19,662 nucleotides of DNA, taken from NCBI GenBank assembly GCA_011390535.1, contig JAABSF010000005.1:1-19662 (forward strand). The letters run 5' to 3'. The first letter of the stretch is position 1. Each line of letters opens with the position of its first letter. The notes beneath the pieces are model-generated. The model did not search any database and had not been told where the DNA came from. It saw only the letters and a program-made list of their open reading frames with translations. The position numbers were made by a program, and so were the translations under genes. This DNA comes from Deltaproteobacteria bacterium. Lineage in GTDB: Bacteria > Myxococcota_A > Polyangia > HGW-17 > SLPX01. Below, one piece after another: positions 9,801-16,495 of this stretch.

Positions 9801-12800
9801 GAGAAGAAGGAGATCGGGAGAGTCTCGCCGGGGCTTTGAAGGATTTGTTGGATATTGTCACCGAGCCGGATCGTAAAGCTTTGATTTTGAAGGAGTTAGC
9901 TCAAGTAATGAAAGCAATCGATCCGGAGAAAAGCCTACATCTTTATGGTGAAGTGTTGTTGCTTAGGCCCAATGACACGGCTTTGAAGAGTGAGTTTGCA
10001 GAGTTTGCCTTAGAGCAGCAAGAGTTGGAGTTGGCGCTGGATGAGCTCTCTTCATTGCATGAGAAGCTGCCATTGGAAGCTCGTAACGAGAGAGGCCATG
10101 TTTCTATTCGCATGGCCGTTGCCATGGGTGATGTTGGAGGTGACAAAGAGGCCTCGAGAGACCTGTTTCTAAGGGCGGCTGATGAATTCGAAGATCAAAG
10201 CGCTCGATTGGGGGCTTTGAGAAGAACACTTGAGTTGGCACAAGAGACCAACACTCCAGGCTTAGAAGAAGAAATTACGAGATTATTGATTGAGGAATCG
10301 GACGAAGAAAAAGAGGTGGTTGTTTTAAAGAGAAGATTGATGGAGTTGGTGTTGGGTCGAGATGGCTGGAGAGAGGTGTTGAGTATTTCAGAAGAGCTTA
10401 GGAAGATAAATCAACACACAAAGGAGACGCTGAAGCAAGAGGCGATAGCGCTGGAAACGCTTAGTGAATGGGGTAGAGCGGTGGATGTCTGGGTTGAGTG
10501 CTCTGAAATAGAAGGGATTGAGCCGGAGACTAAGGTTGAATTCCTGATGAGAGGAGTGTCACTTTTAAGAGACCGAATGGAAGATCCGGAGAAGGCTCTG
10601 TTTCTTTCAAAAAAAGCTCTGGAAATAAAACCTGATGACTTGAGTGTATATGAAAAAATTGATGCACTCTGTCAGCGTTATGAATTATGGGAAGACCTCA
10701 TTTGGGTAAAAGAGCGTTCAATGAGAGGACGTGATTCAGCTTTTAAGACAAAAACGCTTCATGCTATGGCGGTCATAGCCGATAGACGGCTTAATGATTC
10801 TGACAGGGCTGCTACCTTGTTGGCCACAGCACATGGAATGAATCCGGAGTTCTACCCGGCAATGAGACCACTGGGGGAGTATCATTTTCGTTTGCGGGAG
10901 TGGGCGCCCGCTAAAGACTATTTTCTACAGGCACTTAAAGATCCGGAATTGAGTGACTCAGGGAGAGTGGAAGTTCTTGATCGTTTGTCCAGGATAGAAC
11001 GAGCAGAAGGAAACTTTCAAAAGGAGCAACAATATATTTTAAAGGCGGCAAAAATTCATCCGTCTCGAGATGATTTGTGGGAAAGGGCGCAAGGTGTTTT
11101 GGAGCGGCGTGGAGATGATAAGGAGCTTTTTGAAGTATTGAAAACAAGAGCGGAAATGGCAAAAGGCTCAAAGAGAATAAAGCATCTCACAGCCGCCGCG
11201 GTCCTGGCGGATCAGCAACTCGGCATACCTGAAGAGGCAGTGAAGATCTATGAATCTATTGTAGAGATGAGTCCCGAGTCATTGAGTGCGAGAGGACGGC
11301 TACTTGAATTGCTGCGAGAGAGAGGCGATTGGGACCGTTTGAAGGATCGTTTGCGCTCTGAGTTGTTGTTGCTTCAAGGTGCAGGACGGGCGAAAATAGC
11401 TGAGGAGCTGGCATCTTTGTATGAAAGCTCTGATGATGTAGAAAAGGCTGAGCATTATTGGAGGATAGCTTACCGTGAAGAGCCGGGGGATCCTAAGCGT
11501 ATTCGAGCGGTGGCTGACTGTCTGGCTAAACATCACAAATGGCAAGATCTGACCGACTTTTTGGAGATGGCCCTCGACACGGTGGCGCTGCCGGATAATG
11601 CCCTATCAGGGTTTATGGCGTTATTGGGGAGGACATATTTTGAAAAGCTAGGAGATGCTGATCGTGCTCTGGATGTTTTTGAAAGAGCTGGTATGAGGAA
11701 TGCCCTTACAGCAAGGAGCGCCAAGACATTGGCTCAAATTTACAGAGTTCGTGAGCGTTATCATGATTTGGCAGAGCTTTTGGAATCGCAAAAAGAGATC
11801 GCAGAAAATGAAGTAGTTAGAGAAGAACTGTTGGAAGAGCTTGGCGATCTGTATTCCGGAGAGTTGAATAAACAACTGGAAGCAGCAGCTGTTTTCAAGG
11901 ATCTTTTTGAAAAGGACACGATCAATTATTTTGACAAGGGGCTTGATGCGGTAAATTTGCTTGTAGAAGCGAACAAATATGAAGAGGCGGAAGAGATAGC
12001 TAGAAAAGTGGCAAAACATGCTCCAGGAGAGAGGAAAGCAGAAGCTGAGCTTTCTTGGGGATTGATTTTACTGGATTACTTGGGACAGGAAGAAAAAGCT
12101 TTGCAAATCCTATCAGCGGCTGTGGATAAACGCCCTGATCTTTCGATGGGGCATCTTGCAATAGGCAGAATACTGTTTACCTGGGGCGATCTGGATCGCG
12201 CGGCTTTTCATCTTGAGATTGTCGCAGATGGAGAAATAAATGATAAGGCTGTTAGAGCTGAAGCTCATCAGCTTGCTGGTTCAGCAGCAGAAGAATTGAA
12301 CAGAATCGAAGAGGCAAAGCGGCATTACGAAGAAGCCTTGAAGCTAGACCCAACAAATATAGATGTGCTTCGTCTGTTGGACAGGTTATATACTTCTTTA
12401 GGGCGCTGGAAAGATCTATCCGCAGTGTTGGGAAAGGAGATTGTGTTGGAGGCGGATCCTGAAACAAAGGCCAGGCTTTGGTACAGAAGAGCTCTTTTAT
12501 ACCGGGATATTTTGGATGATCAGAGTGAGGCATTGCGTTGTTTGAAAGAGGCGGTAGCTGCTTCTCCCAATCTCACCGAAGCTGTCTCTGCTCTAAGGCA
12601 AACTGTTGTTGTGGCTGGTGATTGGAGCTTCGCGGGCCAATTGATTCGTCGAGAGATCGCTTCACAGAGTAACCCGGCCCGATTGGCTGAGTTGTTTATG
12701 AGTCTTGGGAAACTTTATGAAGAGAAACTTCACAAACCGGAAGAAGCCCTTAAGGCATACCAAGAGGCATTAGAAAAGGATACGGAGAATCCCGATCCGG

Positions 12801-15454
12801 CTGAATCATTGGCCAGGGTCCTTGCCCATCAAGGACGTTGGCGAGATGCCGGTTTTGCGATCGAGGAATTGGTTATAAGGCGGGCAGGGGTGGATATGGG
12901 ACCGCTTTTTCTAAAAGCGGCTAACTTTTTCAAGCGTGGGGGTGATTTGGAAAGGGCAAGGCATGTATTGCTGAGAGTTCTTAAGGAAACTCAATCTGAA
13001 TATTGGCCTGATGCTATAGATAGTCTGCTTGGGTTCCTCTCAAAAAAAGAAGAAAGAGAAGAAGCTGTAAGTGTATTTGCGAAATGTTTGGAAAACCTGG
13101 AAGACATAAATGTAAGGCCGAACATTTTGAGAGGTTTGACGAGAATTCTTGTGGATTTAGACAGACCGGAAGATGCACAACCTTATGTTGAAGAGATATT
13201 GGAGCACTCACCAGAGGATAGAAGTGCGTTTATCTATCAAAGGAAAATTTTGGAACAAAAGGGTGCTCATAATCAGCTTCGTAACCTTTTGGAAAAGCGT
13301 CTGTCTATAGCACCAAAAGAAGAGTCTTCCGACCTTTTGTTTGCGTTGGGAGATCTTTTGTACAGTAAGTTGCATGATCTGGAAGGAGCTTCTATTGCCT
13401 ATGACAAGCTTTTGGATTTAGACGAAAACAACAAGGCGGTCTTAGATGTCAGAGGTGACTTGGCTTATAGAGAAGGAGACTTTGAATCTGCCGGTGAGTT
13501 CTATGAGCGCCTTGGTGATGGTCCCTCCAGGCTGGGCGAAGAAAGGCTATTTTATAGAAGAGGAGAGATTGCAGAGGCAGTGGGAGAAGAAAACAGGGCT
13601 ATTGTTTTCTATCAAAAGGCGGTTGCCAAAAATCCTTCTTTTAGAGAGTCACTGGAGGCGTTGGCCAGGATATTTTTGTTTCATGATAAAAAAGAAGATG
13701 CAGCCGATGCCCTGACGAAATTATGGGAGCTTATACCTGTTGAAGAGTTTACGACCGTGCGATCAATAGGCGTTGTTTTTGTAGAGCTCTTGATTTCTTT
13801 GAATCGCTTGGATGAAGCTAAGAATGTTTTAGATCGTTTACAGTCTTTAGAGTCAAAAGATTCAACTCAATTGTGGGCTCTGGTGTTGAAGTTACATGAG
13901 AAAAATGAAAATTGGCTCATGGCGGCTGAAGCTTTAGAGCAGCTTTCTTTGCTGAGCGAAGATCCGAGAGAGAGGGTTAAGTATCTTTACAAAGAAGGCG
14001 AACTTTTATCTTCACATATTGAGGATGAAAAGGGTGCAATAGAGAGGTACTTGAAGGCTGCAGATTTGATTCCTTCGCATTTGCCTACCGCCGGCAAACT
14101 GGCCGAATATTATTTTCGAACAGGAGAGTGGAGACAGCTCATTGATGTTTTTCACATTATTCTTGATAACGAAACCAGGGAGAAGGAAAAAGAGTCCGCT
14201 CGGCTTGGATTGGCGACGGCGATGCTGTTGGCGGGAGGGGATGAGGCGGCAAAAGCCCCGGAAGTGTTGAGGATGGTTAATCCTCAAGGGTTGGACTCGA
14301 AGCAAGTTATAAAGGTTCTCGCAGATGGTTCTGTTGGTTTAAGAGCGCTTGGTTATACTATGACCCCCATGGGAAGAGTTCTTGATGGACTGAATTCGGC
14401 TTTTGGTGACGAGATGCTTAGGAAATGGTCTTTGACAGCAAGGCGTATAGGGAATGATTTCCCTGGGGATCTAGGTTGCAGGCGCCTGTTGCCTCGGCTT
14501 GAGGCGAGGGAGGCGCACAGGAAAACAGCGCTGGAGCATACGAAGGTGTTGGCGTTTCTGGATCCTGAAGATCCTGCGGTTGGAGACACTGCGGCCTGGC
14601 CGAAGCTCGGAAGACCAAGAGACAATGTATTGGATGTTGAAGGGGTTTTATGTCCAAAGGGTTTGATGTCCTCTTTGAGAAAAGTATTGGTTTGTTTCGC
14701 AGAGTTTGTTTCTGGTTTTCCAAACGACCGCCATGTGAGCAAACAAGACAGAGGAGAAGCAATAGAGAGAGTCTTATCACAAGAGCATGTAGGTCGCGTA
14801 AGGGATTTGATAAAAAGGTTGCGTGTGCCCACTGTAAATATAAATGTTTCGCGACAAGGTGGATTTTTTGTAGAGTTGATTGACTCTAGTCCGCCGGAGA
14901 TTCTTATATCTGAGAGTTTTTTGGAAAGACCGATAGAAGAAGTCCTTTTTGTGTTGGCAGGAAAGATGGAGTGGGTACGGTCCGGAAGCCTACTTTTTTT
15001 GAACATAAAAGCTGAAGAACGTCTAAATATTTTATTCGCTTTGGCTGCCGCTTTGGGTATCAATGTCGACGCTAAAAAAATAAATTCAAAATTGGTGAAC
15101 GCTTGGAAAGACAGGATAGGCGATAGATTAGAAAAAATGCGAACCAAAGAACGTGAAAGAGTTGTAGAATCTATGAAACAATGGATCGGTGATTTGGGTG
15201 ACTTGAATGCTTACCTCAAAGAGCAAGAGAGGATGGCTCAAAGAGTAGGTTTAATGGTGTGTGGTGATTTGCGATCAGCTCTAAATGGATCTGCGCTGGA
15301 GGTTACAGGTAAAAGTGATGTGTTGGACCCTTCTAATGTTGTTGAAAGAAAAAAACTTTTAGAGCAAAACCATGGTATCGCCGAGTTGGTTCGGTTTGGT
15401 GTCTCCCAAAAGAGAAAGAAATTGTATGGGAGCTCAACGATGACGGGTTACTAA
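3848..15454 (+). CDS. Giant cytoplasmic tetratricopeptide-repeat (TPR) protein, about 3,870 residues
   Basis: One uninterrupted frame of about 11.6 kb. TTG 3848 was chosen because AGAGGA lies 6-7 nt before it; the longest option is GTG 3770 (3,894 residues), which follows a stop codon and has no ribosome binding site. Residues 1 to about 250 (this numbering) form a TPR-free domain that I do not recognise, followed by a very acidic linker containing EEEEEDD. From about 278 to 3480 the protein is almost wholly helical hairpins with TPR spacing: small residues at positions 8 and 20, aromatics at 4/11/24 and 'P.~' turns such as LDPTN and LRPDH. Many fall into roughly 68-residue double units of the form W..LL.VL.RRAE ... 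LG.LY ... A...Y..AL..DP. At 34 residues each this is roughly 90 hairpins. Residues about 3480-3868 form another non-TPR domain. There is no signal peptide or membrane segment, so the protein is probably a cytoplasmic scaffold. Partners are unknown. Confidence 0.93.
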   Translation: MKNIPFETGKSGAEEALVDLVFGLEIKGGKAFLCLDSTEVSPWLKVDRLEMILPGFSFPFNFGSGLGRFRQHLCKLTKMNFTIDMARFVEELSKKRDLEKKGINLRAVEGGILAFGELCIGPSKLPFSMLFSVTLMGSKFLIAAEESYVYGNGSFPTSLVVASLLGAIGGGDESSFVSFRLLSADVVGGGFLDALLWELLLPRGWKVPETGDLCQTKLEWKGTDLKVFLADHSLCRGLGGGKNGEPIVGVDNEERACREEEEEDDSLDQSDKGVNADPMFLRRQHFVGERAILDGRIEDAFEYYWSALKTNSEDKFVVGRALDLGQCFPSYRAEVIASTNEKIALWPEWGPAYLVMGAIHLAQGEILQAVVRFSQVISRMEEKGRHEEAFVGSLACGKLLRDTDPEQAMGWYSRALRHNPDDLEAQWDLANLYRKSERWHELIALLRNKAMKGDKDERVTAHVELGRCHIDCFSDYLRARAEFEKAIRMDEKFIPAWMGLADVYLSIGEAKKSLASLERVESLLLEQEDVTAVFVSVHVKKSIAFTLLGKNQEAEESIEKALKKGPDDDEVQKAAIEVFHEMKRWDALLEVLRRRAERDNTNPQEKQALLTRMAAVEVFERKDIGAGKLVLDEALEIGHNSLDTLKLAVEVAELTGNTADQISYLSNMIQLEKNERKKAAFILQRATIFLNEHRDVDSIIDDLHKVSELGGDVALSSLDLLVEIYRKRVDKENLIKCLGLWMEGIKGREKENAGFVLYSVELAELLFERGEGEDKKKALRYLIGAADLNPGTAEPLRKMALFLEALDDRQGLESVLQRLVSLLRRKENLSELGKTLAWLGKVRLSMGRPEQAGEALREAYRLEPEDPDIIRLFAEAEYRSGIFEQAGDAFMRLWDRGIGENLERAEIAYKLGKIFSAEGDLDKTAEFFRAALDYGFSDKERAKECRQEICDAFVTRERWEEAARAYQNMADDSRLQLSAEERASILYTAVELFHKRLDRNEESIDLSYKVLELRPDHHGALNTLEFLHGKLQQYEKQAIIIQNKIKLASLHKAEKTALFGRLGKLQSEELGNVESARRSFEEALCLDKDFFPALLFLARYDWEKGHWEGVWRRYGRLLEHVEDQKLADSVEKNRLSVEIYSRRLRAALEMGWEEELEENAKWVLKNDPGNKDVLSLLDEHFFKRGEWGSLVGILRRRAELAAGDHGVSIRLRLGEILANKMGEGQQAAEVYRDVLREDPLNLPALNSLSRILGEEKRPKERLKVLERLLSILDKNPEKGEKIGRKKGDLLREMGDTAFHLQKNAKGKKWLLRCLAEDPKDREAAEMLVSFERKQGDFEDLDEALDLWSRALDDPSLLRGAQLERVKLYLEKNKDPQRALKIINDMNDEEPSKEEIALKGEILERLCDWEGSFSCYKELAERAEDTNKEVFWRRKLFDLALARMEDDETAELQGMRILEQEPEDADVAGAMAEIYKRQNDEAMWRRMMERRIKAFEKDETKAADKIDVLKQLVASWKNDPQGDLHKAEELCLRVLDDIPNDIDTLELLYDVRLESGDVEKSVETLERLIKEMEKQNQPEQRKILVERYLELAGLFADLDNMLSARQSCKGALSFAEGDLRDSVLEKWLEFAQKDEQWEEVIKAAQQIDGARQTPQNLWALSVAYESLSRVDDAIGVLKILQEKKYDHEGLKDRLRNLYLQSGRHHELAKEYQRDAELAETDEDKFQLLMDASTHFASTEGGGFEAVECLVKAWSVLPGDLRVADVLSSVLSRPSDKTKLMELLVDAAENKKASSSDRSMILLYGAEQLINDDSDDRDYEEAERFLSEAITLDPANAVARTKQRELLYKKERWGSLCEVLIDWIDYTEDKRELVELSIELADVYIDKTQDFNSAVSVLEKLPEEGRDGTFFARLAGAYEAAGRLQEAEAALLKRITYEDEAWPVCLKAADLSAQRGDYLAERGWLRDALGSGGPPLEIAERLVSLAREEGDRESLAGALKDLLDIVTEPDRKALILKELAQVMKAIDPEKSLHLYGEVLLLRPNDTALKSEFAEFALEQQELELALDELSSLHEKLPLEARNERGHVSIRMAVAMGDVGGDKEASRDLFLRAADEFEDQSARLGALRRTLELAQETNTPGLEEEITRLLIEESDEEKEVVVLKRRLMELVLGRDGWREVLSISEELRKINQHTKETLKQEAIALETLSEWGRAVDVWVECSEIEGIEPETKVEFLMRGVSLLRDRMEDPEKALFLSKKALEIKPDDLSVYEKIDALCQRYELWEDLIWVKERSMRGRDSAFKTKTLHAMAVIADRRLNDSDRAATLLATAHGMNPEFYPAMRPLGEYHFRLREWAPAKDYFLQALKDPELSDSGRVEVLDRLSRIERAEGNFQKEQQYILKAAKIHPSRDDLWERAQGVLERRGDDKELFEVLKTRAEMAKGSKRIKHLTAAAVLADQQLGIPEEAVKIYESIVEMSPESLSARGRLLELLRERGDWDRLKDRLRSELLLLQGAGRAKIAEELASLYESSDDVEKAEHYWRIAYREEPGDPKRIRAVADCLAKHHKWQDLTDFLEMALDTVALPDNALSGFMALLGRTYFEKLGDADRALDVFERAGMRNALTARSAKTLAQIYRVRERYHDLAELLESQKEIAENEVVREELLEELGDLYSGELNKQLEAAAVFKDLFEKDTINYFDKGLDAVNLLVEANKYEEAEEIARKVAKHAPGERKAEAELSWGLILLDYLGQEEKALQILSAAVDKRPDLSMGHLAIGRILFTWGDLDRAAFHLEIVADGEINDKAVRAEAHQLAGSAAEELNRIEEAKRHYEEALKLDPTNIDVLRLLDRLYTSLGRWKDLSAVLGKEIVLEADPETKARLWYRRALLYRDILDDQSEALRCLKEAVAASPNLTEAVSALRQTVVVAGDWSFAGQLIRREIASQSNPARLAELFMSLGKLYEEKLHKPEEALKAYQEALEKDTENPDPAESLARVLAHQGRWRDAGFAIEELVIRRAGVDMGPLFLKAANFFKRGGDLERARHVLLRVLKETQSEYWPDAIDSLLGFLSKKEEREEAVSVFAKCLENLEDINVRPNILRGLTRILVDLDRPEDAQPYVEEILEHSPEDRSAFIYQRKILEQKGAHNQLRNLLEKRLSIAPKEESSDLLFALGDLLYSKLHDLEGASIAYDKLLDLDENNKAVLDVRGDLAYREGDFESAGEFYERLGDGPSRLGEERLFYRRGEIAEAVGEENRAIVFYQKAVAKNPSFRESLEALARIFLFHDKKEDAADALTKLWELIPVEEFTTVRSIGVVFVELLISLNRLDEAKNVLDRLQSLESKDSTQLWALVLKLHEKNENWLMAAEALEQLSLLSEDPRERVKYLYKEGELLSSHIEDEKGAIERYLKAADLIPSHLPTAGKLAEYYFRTGEWRQLIDVFHIILDNETREKEKESARLGLATAMLLAGGDEAAKAPEVLRMVNPQGLDSKQVIKVLADGSVGLRALGYTMTPMGRVLDGLNSAFGDEMLRKWSLTARRIGNDFPGDLGCRRLLPRLEAREAHRKTALEHTKVLAFLDPEDPAVGDTAAWPKLGRPRDNVLDVEGVLCPKGLMSSLRKVLVCFAEFVSGFPNDRHVSKQDRGEAIERVLSQEHVGRVRDLIKRLRVPTVNINVSRQGGFFVELIDSSPPEILISESFLERPIEEVLFVLAGKMEWVRSGSLLFLNIKAEERLNILFALAAALGINVDAKKINSKLVNAWKDRIGDRLEKMRTKERERVVESMKQWIGDLGDLNAYLKEQERMAQRVGLMVCGDLRSALNGSALEVTGKSDVLDPSNVVERKKLLEQNHGIAELVRFGVSQKRKKLYGSSTMTGY

Positions 15455-15479
15455 ACATGCTCACATTAACCGCCGATCC

Positions 15480-15596
15480 ATCCCGCCATGCTGCGTTGCT
15501 CACTGTGCTGCCTGCTCACGTACTTCAAGTACGCTGCGCCGGCTGCTCGCTCGCGCCTTGCCTGGCGAGCGCCTCGACGGCCCTGCGAACATGTTT
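15480..15596. repeat. GC-rich palindromic intergenic element
   Basis: This stretch is about 68% GC (75 of 110 bases counted over 15481-15590), well above its surroundings. It contains a near-perfect palindrome CGTACTT-C-AAGTACG (15519-15533) and a 7-bp stem CGCTCGC/GCGAGCG (15548-15554 with 15565-15571, loop 10). AAACATG (15453-15459) and CATGTTT (15590-15596) form an outer inverted pair around the whole. The composition and nested symmetry resemble REP- or BoxC-like dispersed intergenic repeats. No second copy lies in this window, so the repeat status is inference. A 69-codon open frame through it has no gene-like features. Confidence 0.5.
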
Positions 15597-15600
15597 GTCC

Positions 15601-15632
15601 GGATCTCAATGAGATCCTGTTTAGTTTTTTTT
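15601..15632 (+). terminator. Possible intrinsic terminator after the giant TPR gene
   Basis: GGATCTC (15601-15607) pairs with GAGATCC (15611-15617) around a 3-nt loop AAT, with eight T residues at 15625-15632. A 7-nt gap (TGTTTAG) separates stem and T-tract, which weakens it. It lies about 150 bp past the TPR stop and 12 bp before the next ATG, so it could instead attenuate read-through into the phospholipid genes. Confidence 0.5.
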
Positions 15633-15644
15633 GGAAAGTAGTCG

Positions 15645-16448
15645 ATGTGGAAATTTCTTGTTTGTATACTCAAGTGGATAGATTGCCGTTTAAATGATTT
15701 GTTAGGTGGAGGTTTTGGGCTTAAAGATGTATTTACTATCTTTAACCTTCTAGGGGGGGTTACCTCTATTTATTTTTCCATTCACGGGAATATAAAGTTG
15801 GCAGCAGCAGCGGTCATGCTTGGTTATCTTGGAGATGTATTGGATGGTCCGATTGCTAGGGTTACAGGAAGAGGCAACTCATTCGGAGGAGAATTGGATT
15901 CCATTGCAGATCATTTGTCTCAATGTATAGCCCCGGCCTTTGTCGTCTATGTTTTTTTTAGGGATATTTCAACCCCATTGGGTTTTGCCCTAGCGTCGAT
16001 ATTGATTGTGACGGGGTCAATTCGGCATGCGAGAAATGCAGCTGTTCCATTTGGGTTTTCTTTGTGTTGGAATGGAATGCCTAGGCCGGTGGCAGCCTTT
16101 TTGGTCCTATCTTTTATAAACTCTCATTTCATAACTTGGTTTACCGGAGGTGTTTGGGTTGGAGTAGCGTTAGTGCTGGTGGTCTCAATTATGAATCTGG
16201 TACCGCTTCCTTTTCTGAATCACCACGGCAGAAAACTACAGTTATACGTAAAAGTTCTTGTGGTGGGGTCTTTTGCTTTGTGTATAGCCCTGGCTGTTTT
16301 GTTTCCTTCTCTGTTTTGGGATGCGCTTTTCTTGATTATTTTTGGTTATTCGTGGTTCTCGTGGGTACCCATGAGCAGGGAAGAGCGAAAGAGCTTTTTT
16401 GACGCTGTAAAAGCTTGGAAAAAAGAACTTAATAAAGAAAATTGTTAA
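15645..16448 (+). CDS. CDP-alcohol phosphatidyltransferase, phosphatidylserine synthase (PssA)-like
   Basis: A 267-residue polytopic membrane protein from ATG 15645, preceded by GGAAAG about 8 nt upstream. The family signature is complete: D64-x2-D67-G68-x2-A71-R72-x8-G81-x3-D85-x3-D89 (GDVLDGPIAR ... GGELDSIAD). These residues bind two metal ions and CDP-diacylglycerol. Two further regions favour the class II PssA subgroup: ELDSIADHLSQCIAPAFVVY matches the usual ELDSLAD..sfg.APAll.Y pattern, and IRHARNA ... WNGMPRPVAAF matches LRLARFN ... F.GLPsPaaA. The likely reaction is CDP-diacylglycerol plus L-serine giving phosphatidylserine plus CMP at the inner membrane. Hydrophobic helices flank the motif and continue through the C-terminal half. 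It heads a three-gene set with the next transferase 47 bp downstream. A different head-group alcohol, such as inositol phosphate, is possible. Confidence 0.87.
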   Translation: MWKFLVCILKWIDCRLNDLLGGGFGLKDVFTIFNLLGGVTSIYFSIHGNIKLAAAAVMLGYLGDVLDGPIARVTGRGNSFGGELDSIADHLSQCIAPAFVVYVFFRDISTPLGFALASILIVTGSIRHARNAAVPFGFSLCWNGMPRPVAAFLVLSFINSHFITWFTGGVWVGVALVLVVSIMNLVPLPFLNHHGRKLQLYVKVLVVGSFALCIALAVLFPSLFWDALFLIIFGYSWFSWVPMSREERKSFFDAVKAWKKELNKENC

Positions 16449-16495
16449 GAGGAAACAGCTAAGCACTCCATTGTTCTGAGAGCAAAGAGGTAATT

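Noticed and set aside
14353..15147. 264-codon open frame antisense to the 3' part of the giant TPR gene
   Set aside because: It lies wholly inside a clear coding region, has a Ser/Lys/Pro-rich composition typical of antisense shadows and shows no domain.
15488..15697. 69-codon plus-strand frame through the GC-rich intergenic element
   Set aside because: Its Cys/Arg/Ala-rich product comes from the palindromic DNA, it overlaps the PssA-like gene start, and there is no sign of coding selection.
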